The notes: a model not told the origin generated them from the letters alone. Counted from the stretch's first letter, positions 45,601 to 54,003 are shown. The stretch: DNA of 64,000 bases from Odontesthes bonariensis (GCF_027942865.1 NC_134524.1:31824351-31888350), one strand, 5' to 3'. Numbers and translations are program-made.

Positions 45601-47714
45601 GTTAATACCTGCCTGCTGTCTATATCATGACAGCTGAACATAAACTTTTAACTTAAATAATTTACTTTGACAGTGTCCCATATCAGCAGTATAAAGAGGA
45701 CTTTTTGGCATTTTGGAAGACATATAAGTACATGTCCAACTAGTCTTTCATCACCAAACCAAGCATGGTTTCCATGTTAGCACGATTCACGACATTGATT
45801 TTATTTTACTGTAACAATAAAGCTTTTGGCACAATGTCAGGCTCAACAAACTTGGATTAGCATATTCCTTGAGCTGAGAATCTGCATCACAAGTTGCTGA
45901 TTCAACACTGAATTCTGCTCTAAACAGATGACTTTTAGTTTGGATTAAATTCCTTGGAGGATCAAATTTTTCAGAAATGATTTGCTGAAAAGATGTCACG
46001 GAATCAACTTTGTATGGTTAAATTTGGTGTTTAAAATGTTCAAATTTGATTAACATCTAAACTTAGTATACTTCTTGACTTTTAAGATGACTGTTGTGTG
46101 TCTGGCCTGGTTGGCAGTTTGGGGGGCTTGTGGGTGGAGCTGTCTTGCGGTGTGGGGGGTGGTCGCTCGGGGGCCATGGGGTGGTGGCTGCTGGCTCTGG
46201 GTCGGGTGGCCGTGCCGCTCTGGCATGAGTTGTAGTGCTGGGCCTGGGCCCTGGTGTCTGCTGGTTGCTCTTTCAACCCAGTTATCTCGGGGTCTTAATC
46301 CGATCGCGAGTAACCCGATCCAATCCAATTTCTTGTCCGATTAAGGTGCATACATGAACTTAATTACTCAGTTTTATTGTAATTTAGCCAATAATCCGAT
46401 CCTTTCAGTGCCATGTAACCCCACTGACTGTCTGACATGAACTTCCAATACTTGCCTCACGACATTTAAATGTTATTCTTAGTCTGATTGCTGTCAGGGA
46501 TATTATCAGGACAAGACTCAATTAATATGACGTGACTTTTTGCAGACAATTTATTCTGAAGTTACCGTAGTGATAGCCTGGATAAAAAGATATCCACCTT
46601 TGTGACTGTGAAAGATTATTTTAGCTCAACATTGCTTGCTAGGCCTATATTCCTGCTTCACAGTACACCCCTCCAGTCTGTGGTGAGAGCAGGAAGCAAA
46701 ACTAACTGACAAGACTGAAGGGACAGGCTCTTCAAAGTGAAACCGTAAACACTTACTAAACATGGAACAAGATTAAAGAAACATGTTGAACACTGATCTG
46801 GACTAGGACACTTTGACAGAACATGCCATGAAAAAATAAAAAAAAGGTCAAAAACAAAAACACAACAAAACTGAAAGTGAAAAAGGCAACAAATTGTAAC
46901 TTGTAAATTTGTTTGAACCTTTGTAATGAATAAAATAAAGACAGAAATGTCAAATTCTTCACTGATTTGACTGATTACTGCTTTCTATTGCTTCTCTAGT
47001 CAATGAACAATTTTCACTTGGTTGTCTCCTGTTTTTAAGCTACAATGCAGTGACTAGGCTTGTTCTGTTGCTGTATGCATCTGCTAAGGAGGCAACCCCC
47101 TCCTAAAGAACCCAGTTCTGATTGTCCAACTCCACTCGCCTGCTCCACATCAGCCCTGTTCAAGTAAAAAATTTGAGAGAGCACTTCAGTTGTTTCATGC
47201 TCCAGATAACGATGGATAAATGTACCCACAATGCAAAACATGAGACACTTGGGCATCAAATCTGATTTCAGGGGGACCTTTTAAAGTCTGATATTTCAGC
47301 GATTGTTGGTTGGATTGACCGATTTTCTTTTTGTTAGTTATAGTACGCAAACGCATGTGACCAAATGAAACTGAAGTTGTGAACATGTTAAAAGATGTTT
47401 GTGAACATGAAGATGTCGACTTTAGCCTTTTGGTCAAAGCACCACTGTATAAGCACAGCCTCATGGAGCTGCTCACTAAAGACAAAGAGAAAGTTGTGTT
47501 GCACTTATTTCTCTTTTTTACCTTTCTTTTCAACCTGTTATGCATTCATGCCTGAAATGGCTGTAAGAAAGCTATCGACATTAAAGACAGATGATAAACA
47601 ATCTACGGTGACAGAAGGCTTTTCTCTTCCATTTTTCTTGTGTTTCAGGGGGCCACAGTCTCTGAGGTTGAGGAGGTCTTAGCCCGGAGGTCCGTTTCTC
47701 CAGGCCCACCGTGA
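25398..47714 (+). CDS. spata6l: Spermatogenesis-associated protein 6-like (SPATA6 family)
   Basis: Coding exons: 25398-25445, 32620-32757, 33075-33123, 34406-34447, 36648-36772, 37036-37128, 37544-37840, 39272-39371, 40118-40159, 44481-44520, 44611-44683, 47649-47714. They sum to 1113 nt (370 codons plus TGA) with compatible phases. Residues 1-150 are the SPATA6 N-terminal domain: [68 protein letters not shown]. The middle (about 166-310) is Ser/Arg/Pro-rich and probably disordered, including [10 protein letters not shown]. The C-terminus holds the family's conserved tail, [19 protein letters not shown] and [19 protein letters not shown]6 acts in assembly of the sperm head-tail connecting piece; the role of the -like paralogue is less known. 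SPATA6 itself is the alternative; the neighbour slc1a1, as in human 9p24, favours SPATA6L. Intron 2 uses GC instead of GT at its donor. Intron 1 contains an entire LTR retrotransposon. Confidence 0.9.
25961..26255 (-). repeat. LTR (3' LTR of the minus-strand element)
   Basis: On the plus strand it begins TGTGGAAGTT and ends GCACTACA, i.e. TG...CA ends on either strand. At 295 bp it is longer than its partner by 23 bp, because the unit TTCCAACTGACAAAAACTGA plus CAG is duplicated around 26052-26080. Otherwise one substitution separates the two LTRs. Confidence 0.95.
26256..26270 (-). promoter_or_regulatory. Polypurine tract of the CsRn1-like element
   Basis: Immediately inside the 3' LTR the minus strand reads CTGGGGGGGCATG, a G-run abutting the LTR, the expected position of the plus-strand DNA primer. 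Confidence 0.65.
26303..28861 (-). pseudogene. Retrotransposon pol: RT, RNase H, integrase
   Basis: 852 codons open without interruption. [18 protein letters not shown] (101-116) and the catalytic VYLDDILV (127-134). RNase [12 protein letters not shown] (278-288) and FDRELL (318-323). Integrase: the zinc motif H470, H474, C504, C507; catalytic D in IIDLVGPLP (D537), D596 in DRGAQFTS and E632 in [11 protein letters not shown]-terminal region (about 720-852) is Pro/Arg-rich with no obvious chromodomain. The family copies element RNA into DNA and integrates it. This open frame is the downstream part only: RT begins upstream, behind an in-frame TGA at 28910-28912. All catalytic residues listed are present. 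Confidence 0.93.
28910..29227 (-). pseudogene. pol segment upstream of a premature stop
   Basis: Same reading frame as the 26303-28861 segment and separated from it by one TGA codon (28910-28912). The TGA lies in a CpG-rich context (GCTTGACGC) and is explained by a C-to-T change of an Arg codon. Contains the linker between protease and RT ([38 protein letters not shown]), the last being the start of RT in this family. Confidence 0.8.
29146..29541 (-). pseudogene. Retrotransposon aspartic protease
   Basis: Contains [15 protein letters not shown], the D-T-G-A catalytic motif of retroviral-type aspartic protease, then [12 protein letters not shown] and VPLLGSDF (flap and the C-terminal hydrophobic-hydrophobic-G motif). 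Its frame is -1 to the upstream gag frame, with the overlap at 29445-29541 carrying a slippery heptamer. At its 3' end the frame leaves the RT frame inside a run of five T near 29170, consistent with a single-base loss. Confidence 0.85.
29427..29472 (-). promoter_or_regulatory. Candidate programmed -1 frameshift signal (gag to protease)
   Basis: On the minus strand GGGAAAC (29466-29472) is phased as G GGA AAC in the gag frame and G-G-G A-A-A in the protease frame, exactly the X XXY YYZ rule. After a 5-nt spacer, GGCCGGCGCTCAC (29448-29460) can pair with GTGAGCGTCGGCC (29427-29439): 13 pairs with one G-U, and an 8-nt loop that contains the gag stop codon. GGGAAAC is also the slippery heptamer known in type D retroviruses. 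Frameshifting itself is inferred. Confidence 0.75.
29445..29822 (-). pseudogene. Retrotransposon gag, C-terminal part with CHCC knuckle
   Basis: Contains [19 protein letters not shown], typical of the gag capsid C-terminal domain in this group, and the zinc-knuckle-like [18 protein letters not shown], spaced C-x2-H-x9-C-x3-C. Most gypsy gags have C-x2-C-x4-H-x4-C; the CHCC spacing is a trait reported for the CsRn1 group. The frame differs from the N-terminal gag segment. The stop codon (29445-29447) lies 18 nt beyond the frameshift heptamer. Confidence 0.8.
29823..30133 (-). pseudogene. Retrotransposon gag, N-terminal part
   Basis: Starts at ATG (30131-30133 on the minus strand). Early residues give [20 protein letters not shown], the matrix-like start of CsRn1/Mag-type gag (PxFW, then W-x-A-Q-x-E). 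The frame is lost near 29855 in a CT-repeat, where the coding continues in another frame; a two-base insertion is the simplest explanation. Confidence 0.8.
30161..30175 (-). promoter_or_regulatory. tRNA-Trp primer-binding site of the CsRn1-like element
   Basis: The minus strand reads TGGTGACCCCGACGT, complementary to the tRNA-Trp 3' end with CCA, one base inside the 5' LTR (30177-30448). It matches the primer site of the orphan LTR at 8575-8590. Confidence 0.9.
30177..30448 (-). repeat. LTR (5' LTR of the minus-strand element)
   Basis: 272 bp, TG...CA ends; the partner of 25961-26255. Its transcription would run leftward. Confidence 0.95.
30453..32619 (+). other. spata6l intron 1, right part
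   Basis: No exon or bounded transposon is recognised in this 2.2 kb. A perfect hairpin lies at 31589-31619. Otherwise it is AT-rich and unassigned. Confidence 0.4.
31589..31619. repeat. Perfect 14-bp inverted repeat (AGTACT-rich)
   Basis: GATACTGTAGTACT (31589-31602) is followed by TAC and then its exact reverse complement AGTACTACAGTATC (31606-31619). Related CAGTATTAAGTACTGTACTT follows directly, so several foldings are possible. Confidence 0.7.
33476..33651 (+). repeat. SINE-like repeat ending in (GT)n
   Basis: The segment runs from GGCTCAGGTGGTGGAATGGT, which resembles a SINE head, through a body with CCACATAGCCCTCCATGTGC and AATGGTGTGTGATTGCAGA, to a (GT)n run at 33623-33650. The body resembles the unit at 34001-34240. 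The run is translated as Thr/His repeats on the minus strand, which is not a gene. Confidence 0.55.
34001..34240 (+). repeat. SINE-like repeat
   Basis: A head resembling a tRNA-type SINE (TAGCTCAGGTGCTAAAGTAT) is followed by the very common teleost string ATGTCCTTGGGCAAGACTCT and AACCCCCACTTTGTCCTCTA. The same order of motifs, more diverged, is at 33476-33651. The tail is AATTAAAAAG-like near 34222. Confidence 0.55.
34900..34969. repeat. Adjacent palindromes
   Basis: Arms GATGGACAGAGGGGG (34900-34914) and CCCCCTCTGTCCATC (34918-34932) form one hairpin. CCCTTCACATGTACATGTGAAGGG, 24 bp at 34946-34969, is a perfect palindrome. The half CCCTTCACATGTACA recurs at 34981-34995, where it becomes the left target duplication of the hAT MITE. 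Confidence 0.8.
34996..35781. mobile_element. Non-autonomous hAT element in spata6l intron 4
   Basis: Ends are TAGGGATGGGAATTGATAAG (left) and TAGGGATGGGAATCGAAAAC (right, reverse strand). Target duplications CATGTACA (34988-34995) and CATGCACA (35782-35789) differ at one base and are 8 bp, as for hAT. Subterminal CGATT/AATCG repeats are abundant at both ends. No transposase fragment is recognised. Confidence 0.85.
38215..38890 (-). pseudogene. Mariner/Tc1-like remnant in spata6l intron 7
   Basis: The left end contains CATGTCTCAAAAAGTTGGGA, a common teleost repeat end. On the minus strand [20 protein letters not shown] near 38408-38495 matches the DWPxxSPDxxPxEN motif around the third catalytic acid of mariner-type transposases. 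Other transposase parts are absent. Right boundary uncertain. Confidence 0.65.
40385..41760 (-). pseudogene. L2-type LINE RT fragment in spata6l intron 9
   Basis: Minus-strand pieces in LINE order: [18 protein letters not shown] start near 41631, [20 protein letters not shown] (about 41405-41465), [10 protein letters not shown] with the YVDD catalytic pair near 41120-41150, and the C-terminal domain [10 protein letters not shown]...[13 protein letters not shown]...SLHWLPV (about 40600-40800) and [18 protein letters not shown] near 40410-40465. Frames change several times. A fragment of another L2 tail (41195-41280) replaces the GVPQGS-containing part. The 5' end is truncated near 41760. Confidence 0.85.
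41195..41280 (-). repeat. L2 tail fragment nested in an L2 RT
   Basis: TAGCACATTTCATGTACAAA through GCATTGCAGCAGGGAGTGGA is identical in layout to the tails at 24660 and 48525 but here lies within RT coding sequence. Confidence 0.7.
41830..42105. other. spata6l intron 9, unassigned block
   Basis: An acceptor-like TTCTTCTTACAG ending at 41888 is followed by an open frame of about 60 codons ([20 protein letters not shown]). The spata6l model does not need it and its phase does not fit. No family match. Confidence 0.3.
42107..42610. repeat. GC-rich, C-strand-biased island
   Basis: Strong compositional shift: C- and A-rich on the plus strand with few T. A similar block on the other strand lies at 46082-46290. 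Long open frames on both strands result from composition. It resembles GC-rich repetitive segments common in teleost genomes; the family is not identified. Confidence 0.5.
42710..44150 (+). mobile_element. Sushi-like Ty3/gypsy remnant in spata6l intron 9
   Basis: An RNase H piece and an integrase piece sit between two related direct repeats, 43095-43205 and 43882-43992 (both with CTGCCTGACA, TTCAGCCCCACGGACCTGG and CCAGTCTGCCCGCT), which look like LTR portions. An AATAAA at 44070-44075 lies in the right copy. Most of gag, protease, RT and integrase is lost. Ends were not fixed. Confidence 0.7.
43205..43735 (+). pseudogene. Gypsy RNase H / integrase fragment
   Basis: Frame from 43210 gives [18 protein letters not shown] and [15 protein letters not shown], the start of RNase H in sushi-class gypsy elements. 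After a frameshift come DWELLAVK and [23 protein letters not shown] residues (about 43380-43500). Near 43590-43655 [20 protein letters not shown] belongs to the integrase C-terminal half, so most of integrase is deleted. Confidence 0.75.
45040..46081 (+). other. spata6l intron 11, unassigned
   Basis: A segment around 45100-45430 (GGACTCGCATGCAGGAGGCA, AATAAACTTTATGACC) looks like decayed retroelement LTR-type sequence, with a loose resemblance to 40240-40340, but I cannot bound it. The rest of intron 11 up to 47648 has no recognised exon. Confidence 0.3.
46082..46300. repeat. GC-rich G-biased island
   Basis: Plus strand dominated by G and T (TGGGGTGGTGGCTGCTGGCT and similar). It resembles the reverse complement of the composition at 42107-42610. 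It is followed by AATCCGATCGCGAGTAACCC and further CCGAT/TCCGAT repeats. Confidence 0.45.
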
Positions 47715-48460
47715 TGACCTGGCCTTGGTCTGGAGAGATGTGGTGGAACTGCTGTGTTTCTGAGTTTCACTTACAGAAATGTCAAAGCATAATTTAGATG
47801 CATTGTATGTAAGTTATGCTCCTAAATTGATTGAGCAAAAACTTGATGTAAAGTTACATAAATGAATATTTACATAAACTCATCAGTACTCCTGTCCTTT
47901 CACCCACTGCTATAGATGTCAAGCTAGGACAATCTTGGAAGTGAGCTGGACATTGAAAACAAAGCATTGATGAAAATGTCAGTTAAACTGTCAATCTGCC
48001 TTTTAACTCTCCTTCAGGGAAGAAAAAAAATGTCTTCAGACTGTGCAGGTGTGTCTGTGTTGCAGTGTTGTGATAGATGTCCACTCGCTCTGTATTAGTT
48101 ACTAAAAAAATCATGTAAATCATATTCAAATAAACCTTTTTGAGCTGAACACAGCTTGGAGGCAGTATTATGGGTTTACTGTCATAATCTATCAAGCTGA
48201 CATTGTCCAGTCCTTGGGTAGATCGCCCAAAGGCCATTAAAAGCAAATTGGCTCCATGGCAAATCCAGTTCTATGTGAGCTACTGCGATATATTTAAGAA
48301 ATAGCTGATCGTGACTGTGAAGCTACATAAGGAACATTGTGATCTGTTGGCCAACGGCTGCTGAAACAAAGTTCTATTTTGGTACATTGCACTGTATATA
48401 AAGACGGATGAAGCTTTCACCTCTTTCTCAGACTGAATAAAAGTTCAACCAAAATATGTT
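47715..48460 (+). other. spata6l: Putative spata6l 3' UTR
   Basis: Follows the stop codon TGA at 47712-47714. The first convincing polyadenylation signal is AATAAA at 48436-48441, followed by T/G-rich sequence, just before the L2 element at 48490. This gives a 3' UTR of about 0.75 kb. Confidence 0.5.
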
Positions 48461-48690
48461 GGAATGGGATGCTGCCATCTTGCACCATTAAATCAAATCA
48501 AATCAAATCAAATTTATTTGTATAGCACATTTCATGTACAAACAGTTCAAAGTGCTTTACATAAAATAAAAGCATTGCAGCAGGGAGTGGAAGAAGCATT
48601 AAAATACATAAAATAATATAAAGAGAAACAAATAAAATAATTTAAATTAATTTAAAAACAGGCAACAGTCTAGATAAGTTAAAAGATATT

Positions 48691-49970
48691 TCATGCATAG
48701 ACACATGAGAACAGAAATGTTTTTAACCTGGATTTAAAAATGTCTCCATTTGGTGAAAGTTTAATCTCCACTGGTAGTTTGTTCCACTTGTTAGCAGCAT
48801 AACAGCTAAATGCTGCTTCTCCATGTTTAGTCTGGACTCTGGACTGGACCAGCTGACCTGAGTCCTTGGATCTAAGAGCTCTGCTGGCTTTATATTCTCT
48901 GAACATATCACAGATGTAAACCATCAGCAGGCTTTTAAAATCTATTCTGTGACTGACTGGAAGCCAGAGTAAAGATTTTAAAGCTGCTGTGATGTGTTCA
49001 GATCTCTTAGTCCGGGTTAAAACTCCAGCAGCAGCGTTCTGGATGAGCTGCAGATGCTTAATGCTCTTTTTGGGAAGTCCAGTTAAAAGAGCATTACAGT
49101 AATGGAGTCTACTGGAGATGAATGCATGGATGAGTTTCTCCTGGTCTTTTTGGGAGAGGAAACCTTTAATTCTGTTGATGTTTCTGAGATGGTAAAAAGC
49201 TGCCTTGGTGACAGCTTTGATGTGGCTGCTGAAAGTCAGATCTGAGTTTATCAACACTCCGAGGTTACCAACTTGGTCAGTGATTGTAAGGGCCTGAGTC
49301 TCAAGATATTTACCAATGCTGACCCTCTTCTCTTTGCTACCAAACAGAATGATCTCAGTTTTGTCTTCATTTAATTGTAGAAAATTCTCTCTCATCCAGG
49401 TGTTTACTTCCTCCAGACACTGACACAGTACGTCTGCTGGGCTGCAGTCGCCATGGTGACAGAGACACATAAAGTTGTGAATCGTCTGCATAACTGTGAT
49501 AATTGATGTTAAAGTTCTGCAATATCTGACCCAAAGGGAGCATATACAAGTTAAACAGAAGAGGTCCAAGAATTGACCCCTGGGGGACTCCACAAGTCAT
49601 GGCCACTCAGATTCATAGCTGCCAATAGTAACAAAATAACTCCGGCCTTCTAAGTAGGACCTGAACCAGTTAAGGACCGCTCCAGAAAGTCCAACCCAGT
49701 TTTCCAGCCTGTGCAACAGGATTCTGTGATCTACAGTATCAAACGCAGCGCTGAGGTCCAACAGAACCAGAACTGAAACATTACCAGAATCAGTATTCAA
49801 CCTGATGTCGTTTAACACTTTGACCAGAGCTGTTTCAGTGCTGTGATGACGTCTGAAGCCTGATTGAAAGTTATCAAGACTTCCACTTTCATTCAGAAAG
49901 TCGTTGAGCTGGTTAAATACAACTTTCTCAATAATCTTGGATATAAAAGAGAGGTTAGAGACAGGTCTGT
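48691..49970 (-). pseudogene. L2 ORF2, reverse transcriptase and C-terminus
   Basis: Pieces in order: [20 protein letters not shown] (49818 downward), [16 protein letters not shown] (49606-49540), [11 protein letters not shown] (YADD catalytic pair), [72 protein letters not shown] and a C-terminal KLPVEIKLSPNG-like end. Frameshifts lie near 49600 and 49500. All catalytic motifs are still recognisable. Confidence 0.88.
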
Positions 49971-50120
49971 AAGTTGTTCATCTTAGAGGCGTCTAGAGTT
50001 CTCTTCTTTAGGAGTGGCTTAATGGCAGCTGTCTTTAGTGACTTGGGAAAAATGCCTGATGCCAGTGAGCTGTTAACTATTTGTAGTAGATCACTTTCTA
50101 CTGAGGTAAAAACAGTTTTT

Positions 50121-50356
50121 AAAAAGTCGGACCGAAAAACAAAAAGTTTCAGTGCAATCTGTTGGTTTTCTTAGCTAGGAAATTGTTTTTGAATTGGCTC
50201 TATATGAACGAATTGGATTATTTTATGAATTATGATTATTATTAATTAATTGAATTCCAATTGGCTTGAATTGGACTTACTATCTAAGTGCCTTGAGATG
50301 ACATTTGTTGTATTTGGCGCTATATAAATAAAAATGAATTGAATTGAATTGAATTA
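50121..50356 (+). repeat. L2-family 3' tail nested in L2 ORF2
   Basis: Runs from GTTTCAGTGCAATCTGTTGG through GCCTTGAGATGACATTTGTT and ends in GAATT tandem units. The same unit is at 53543-53752 (plus) and in reverse at 5331-5895. It is oriented opposite to the host L2, so it is a later insertion. Confidence 0.85.
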
Positions 50357-50359
50357 TGT

Positions 50360-51743
50360 CCAGAGAACAAGTTGTTGATTTCAGATGCCGAACTGTTTCC
50401 TCTAGGATTGTTAAATTAACAATATTAAATTGTGACATAACGTCAGAGTTATTTCTAGGCTTTAGACACAGATTAGTTTTCTTGTTTGTCTGTGTTGCGT
50501 TAATGTTTTGTCTAATTGTTTTGATTTTTTGGCTAAAAAAGTTGGCAAATTCGTTGCATTTCTCAGTGGAGAGGAGGTCTGGGTTTGACAGTTTAGGAGG
50601 ATTTGTGAGTTTTTCAGCCATAACAAACAGAGTTCGAGACTTGTTGACATTCTTATTAATCATTCCAGATAAATGCAGCTGTCTGGCCTTGCACAGCTCA
50701 TTGTTATAACTACGCAGGCTTTCTTTGTACAGCTCATAGTGAATCTGAAGCTTTGTTTTCCTCCATTTACGTTCAGCTTTCCTGCATTCTCTTTTCAGGT
50801 CTTTGACCGTAGTGGTGTTTCTCCATGGGGTTTTCTGTTTGATCAAGGTGCTCTTGATTCTTATCGGTGCAACAGCTTCCATTACATTAAAAATTTTCAA
50901 GTTAAAATGATCCAGCATTCCTTCAACCGACTCAGCGCTCATTGTTGGTAACATAGCTATGGCCTCCCTAAACTGAGCACTTGTTTTCTCATTGATGTAC
51001 CTCTTCTTAACTGAGAAGCTGGTTGTTTGAACATTCTGAGTAATATGTAAATCAAATAAAATACAAAAATGGTCAGACAAGGCCAAATCAGTAACCACAA
51101 CAGAAGAAATATCAACACCTTTAGAAATGAGCAGGTCCAGAATGTGACCTCGAAGGTGGGTAGGTTCTGTTACATGTTGCCACAAACCAAACATGTCCAG
51201 CACAGAAGAAAATTCTTTGGCATTACCATCCATCATATTATCTATGTGAATGTTAAAATCCCCGGTCAAGATAAAATGGTTAAAATCAGTCGAAATAACA
51301 GACAATAATTCAGAAAAATCATCAATAAAACTTGCACAGTATCCTGGAGATCTGTAAATTATTAAGAACAGGATTTTAGGAACACCCTTTAAAATAAAAC
51401 TCAGATATTCAAAAGAAGTGAAATCACCAAATGAGATCTCTTTACACTGGAATGTATCTTTAAATAAGGCCCCCCCACCTTTCCTCCCATTTCGGCATTT
51501 ATCCATAAAACTAAAGTTTGGGGGGGCTGCTTCATTAAGAACAGTAGCACTTGTGCTCTCTGTTAACCATGTTTCTGTCAGAAAAAGAAAATCTAAATTG
51601 TGTGAAATGATGAAGTCATTAACTAACAGTGACTTATTGGACAGAGATCTAATATTAAGTAAGGCTAACTTTGTGGAGTTTACACTGGTCTCTGTTGTAT
51701 TCTGAGTTGTACGTGGTACCGTTAACAGATTAGATAAATTCAC
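50360..51743 (-). pseudogene. L2 ORF2, AP-endonuclease part
   Basis: Starts MNLSNLLTVPRTTQ and shows LALLNIRSLSNK (Asn), FLFLTETWLT (catalytic Glu), IIYRSPG, FILTGDFNIH (D and N) and LALSDHFCI (S-D-H), the ordered motifs of the apurinic endonuclease domain that nicks target DNA in LINE retrotransposition. A Lys/Arg-rich linker (RECRKAERKWRKTKLQIHYE) follows. The frame is cut at the nested insertion near 50356. Confidence 0.9.
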
Positions 51744-51866
51744 CCAGCAGGCTGACTGTTTTCGATTCCTTCTTTTACTAACTAATACAGGAATCCTATT
51801 GGGCCCCAGCTTGTTCTCAGAACAGCTGTCAGAAGTCGGACTTCTATAGCAGGGACCCTGAACACA

Positions 51867-52856
51867 TCATGGCATGGTATCTTTGTTTTGAACAGTGCTA
51901 TCTTTGTTTTGAACTCTGGGTGTTGTGCTGCTCCTTGAACATCCTGCACATCCCCTTGTGTCCTGCTCTGCCAGGACAGATGATGTAAGAGGAGGAGGGG
52001 GGGGTGCCCTGCGTTTCTCGGGTGATGGTGGTCGCTGGAGTCCTGGCTGGGATAGAGACATCCTTTTGAGACCTTGGGTGATGTGGAGTAATGGGTCTGG
52101 TGAGGGGGGAGGGCTGGGGGTTGTTTGCCTCGCTGCTGTGTCCTTCAGTCTAATCTGTACAGTCATGTTTGGGTTTGCCGTCCCAACAGCATGACGTAAG
52201 TGTGCACCAAGTAATCTGCATCCAGTTCCATTGGGATGCACGCCATCAGCTCTGAAACGCTCCTTACAGTTCCAAAAGATATTAAAGTTATCAATGAACT
52301 TAATCCCATGGGCGATGCATGCATTTGACAACCATGTGTTCAGGCCAAGAAGTCTGCTGAAAAGTTCAATTCCATTACCCACAGTAGGAATGGGGCCAGA
52401 AATGGAGACCCGGTGTGCTCCATAGTGACACAGTCTCTCAAACAGCAGAGAAAAATCCTTCTTCAGGATCTCAGAGCCAGTCTTCCTTCTCAGAATATCA
52501 AAAGACCCTGTGTGGACAATGATCCTCGTGCCATCTGGATGAGTAGACAGAATGGTCGGCAAAATATCTATCAGTTCCCTGACTGATGTATCAGAAAAAG
52601 TTATATTTTCCGTCTTTGCCATTCTGACATGCTGTGTTATAGAGTCCCCGATCAGAATGGTGTCTATTGCTTTTTGTGTGGAGGTGTCGATCGCTTCTGT
52701 AGTCCTCACCTTGGTTGTGGGATTTGGGCTTCTCCTGATAATCTGGTTAGCCCTAGGCTGAGGTTTGGGGCCATTTCTCTTGTTTGTCTTCATGTTTGGG
52801 TTACATTCATCATCACACACTCTATTTTGAGTCAACGGATCGTATCTATTATGCAA
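51867..52856 (-). pseudogene. L2 ORF1 protein with SGNH-hydrolase (esterase) domain
   Basis: 329 codons open. Residues about 68-215 form an SGNH hydrolase-like domain: LIGDSITQHV (catalytic Ser block), RIIVHTGSFDIL, VSISGPIPTVGNG and RADGVHPNGTGCRLLGAHL (catalytic D-x-x-H). The flanks are basic or Pro-rich (SPPPSPDPL, PEKRRAPPPPPL). ORF1 esterases are known in L2/CR1 LINEs. In the third block the usual Asn is replaced (GSFD for the more common GTND). No stop interrupts the frame, but whether it is expressed is unknown. Confidence 0.85.
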
Positions 52857-52945
52857 TAGAACTTCAGTTGGCGGAGTGAATGCTGGAGGTTTAGTTTTGG
52901 TGCTGGATTTACCTCTGCGACGGACAACATGAGACCAGATCCTGG

Positions 52946-53542
52946 CTGGGGTTGATGATTAAAGAGACCTCAGAGGGTTAAATGTCTTGGAATGTAGTGG
53001 ATGGACAGTGGATGTCATTTAAAGTAAGCTGCTGGTTTAAACGGTTTAACTACAAAGACAAATACATTGGCAGGAAAACAGAAAATGAGAGTATCAGAAA
53101 ATATCAATATGGAAACAAAAATTTAGATACAGAATATAAGGCAAAGAAAAGAGTTTGTTTCATTCTAACAGGCATGAAAATCAATATTTGGTATGAGCAC
53201 CTTATTCTTCAGTGCACCCTGAATTCTCTTGTCATTTAAAGCTGACTTTGAATCATACCATTGGATTGTTGTCAGGAAATGAACTGACTCCTAATCGAGA
53301 TTCGTTCATGCAACAGGATAACGACAGGAATGATCATGACATCCGTGCTATGTCATGATTTCTGTTTTAGTCTTGCTCTTTATTTCTTTTAGCTTTGCCC
53401 TTGTTTTGAATTTTGAATTTTAATAACATTTTTCGCCTGTTCGTCACTCCAAATGTTCTCAGTTATTCGTTGTTCTTTGCATAGCTGCGCTATCTAGATT
53501 TAATATCTCCAGTTTTCTTCCAAATGCTGCCATGCCGAAAAC
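52946..53542. other. Intergenic, nothing recognised
   Basis: About 600 bp between the L2 5' end and the next L2 tail. A short open frame at 52982-53239 has no motif. Confidence 0.4.
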
Positions 53543-53990
53543 AAAGTTTCGGTGCAATCTGTTGGTTTCCTTAGCTAGGAAATTGTTTTTGAATTGGCTC
53601 TAAATGAACGAATTGGATTATTTTATGAATAATTATGATTACAATGAAATGAATTCCAACTGGCTTGAATTGGACTTTATTATCTAAGTGCCTTGAGATG
53701 ACATTTGTTGTATTTGGCGCTATATAAATAATGAATTGAATTGAAATCACTGCTTTGCTTCTGTTCCTGTTTATTTTTTTCCATTTAGCTTGTGTTTTGG
53801 ATTTCATTGGACACCCTGATTATAAGCACTTTATTATGTTCTTTCCTTCTACAAAATTCTTTGCTTGTGGCAAGAAATTGATTTCTAGAGTTTCTAAAAG
53901 TAGAATGGGAGGCAGAGCATTCAGTTATCAGGCTCCTCTTTTACGAGCTGCCAGTAAAAGTCTGAGAAGCAGACACCCACTCCACCTCTA
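53543..53990 (+). repeat. L2 fragments: 3' tail and a C-terminal coding scrap
   Basis: 53543-53752 is a 3' tail with TGGCTTGAATTGGACTTTAT, GACATTTGTTGTATTTGGCG and terminal GAATT units. 53885-53990 encodes [20 protein letters not shown] on the plus strand, the same C-terminal ORF2 segment as in the L2 at 40410-40465. Confidence 0.75.
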
Positions 53991-54003
53991 ACATTAGGCT
54001 TAA

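Larger units (their letters stand above)
48490..52945 (-). mobile_element. Near full-length L2-type LINE
   Basis: 4.4 kb on the minus strand with ORF1 (52856-51867), ORF2 endonuclease part (51743 to about 50360) and RT/C-terminal part (about 49970-48691), ending in the 3' tail with AATCA tandem units (48491-48510). A second L2-family tail in the opposite orientation (50121-50356) is inserted in ORF2. ORF1 and the endonuclease remain open, the RT is frameshifted. It separates spata6l from slc1a1. Confidence 0.88.

Noticed and set aside
47383-47545. Open frame reading [20 protein letters not shown]
   Set aside because: It looked protein-like but has no partner exon, and intron 11 of spata6l splices cleanly around it.
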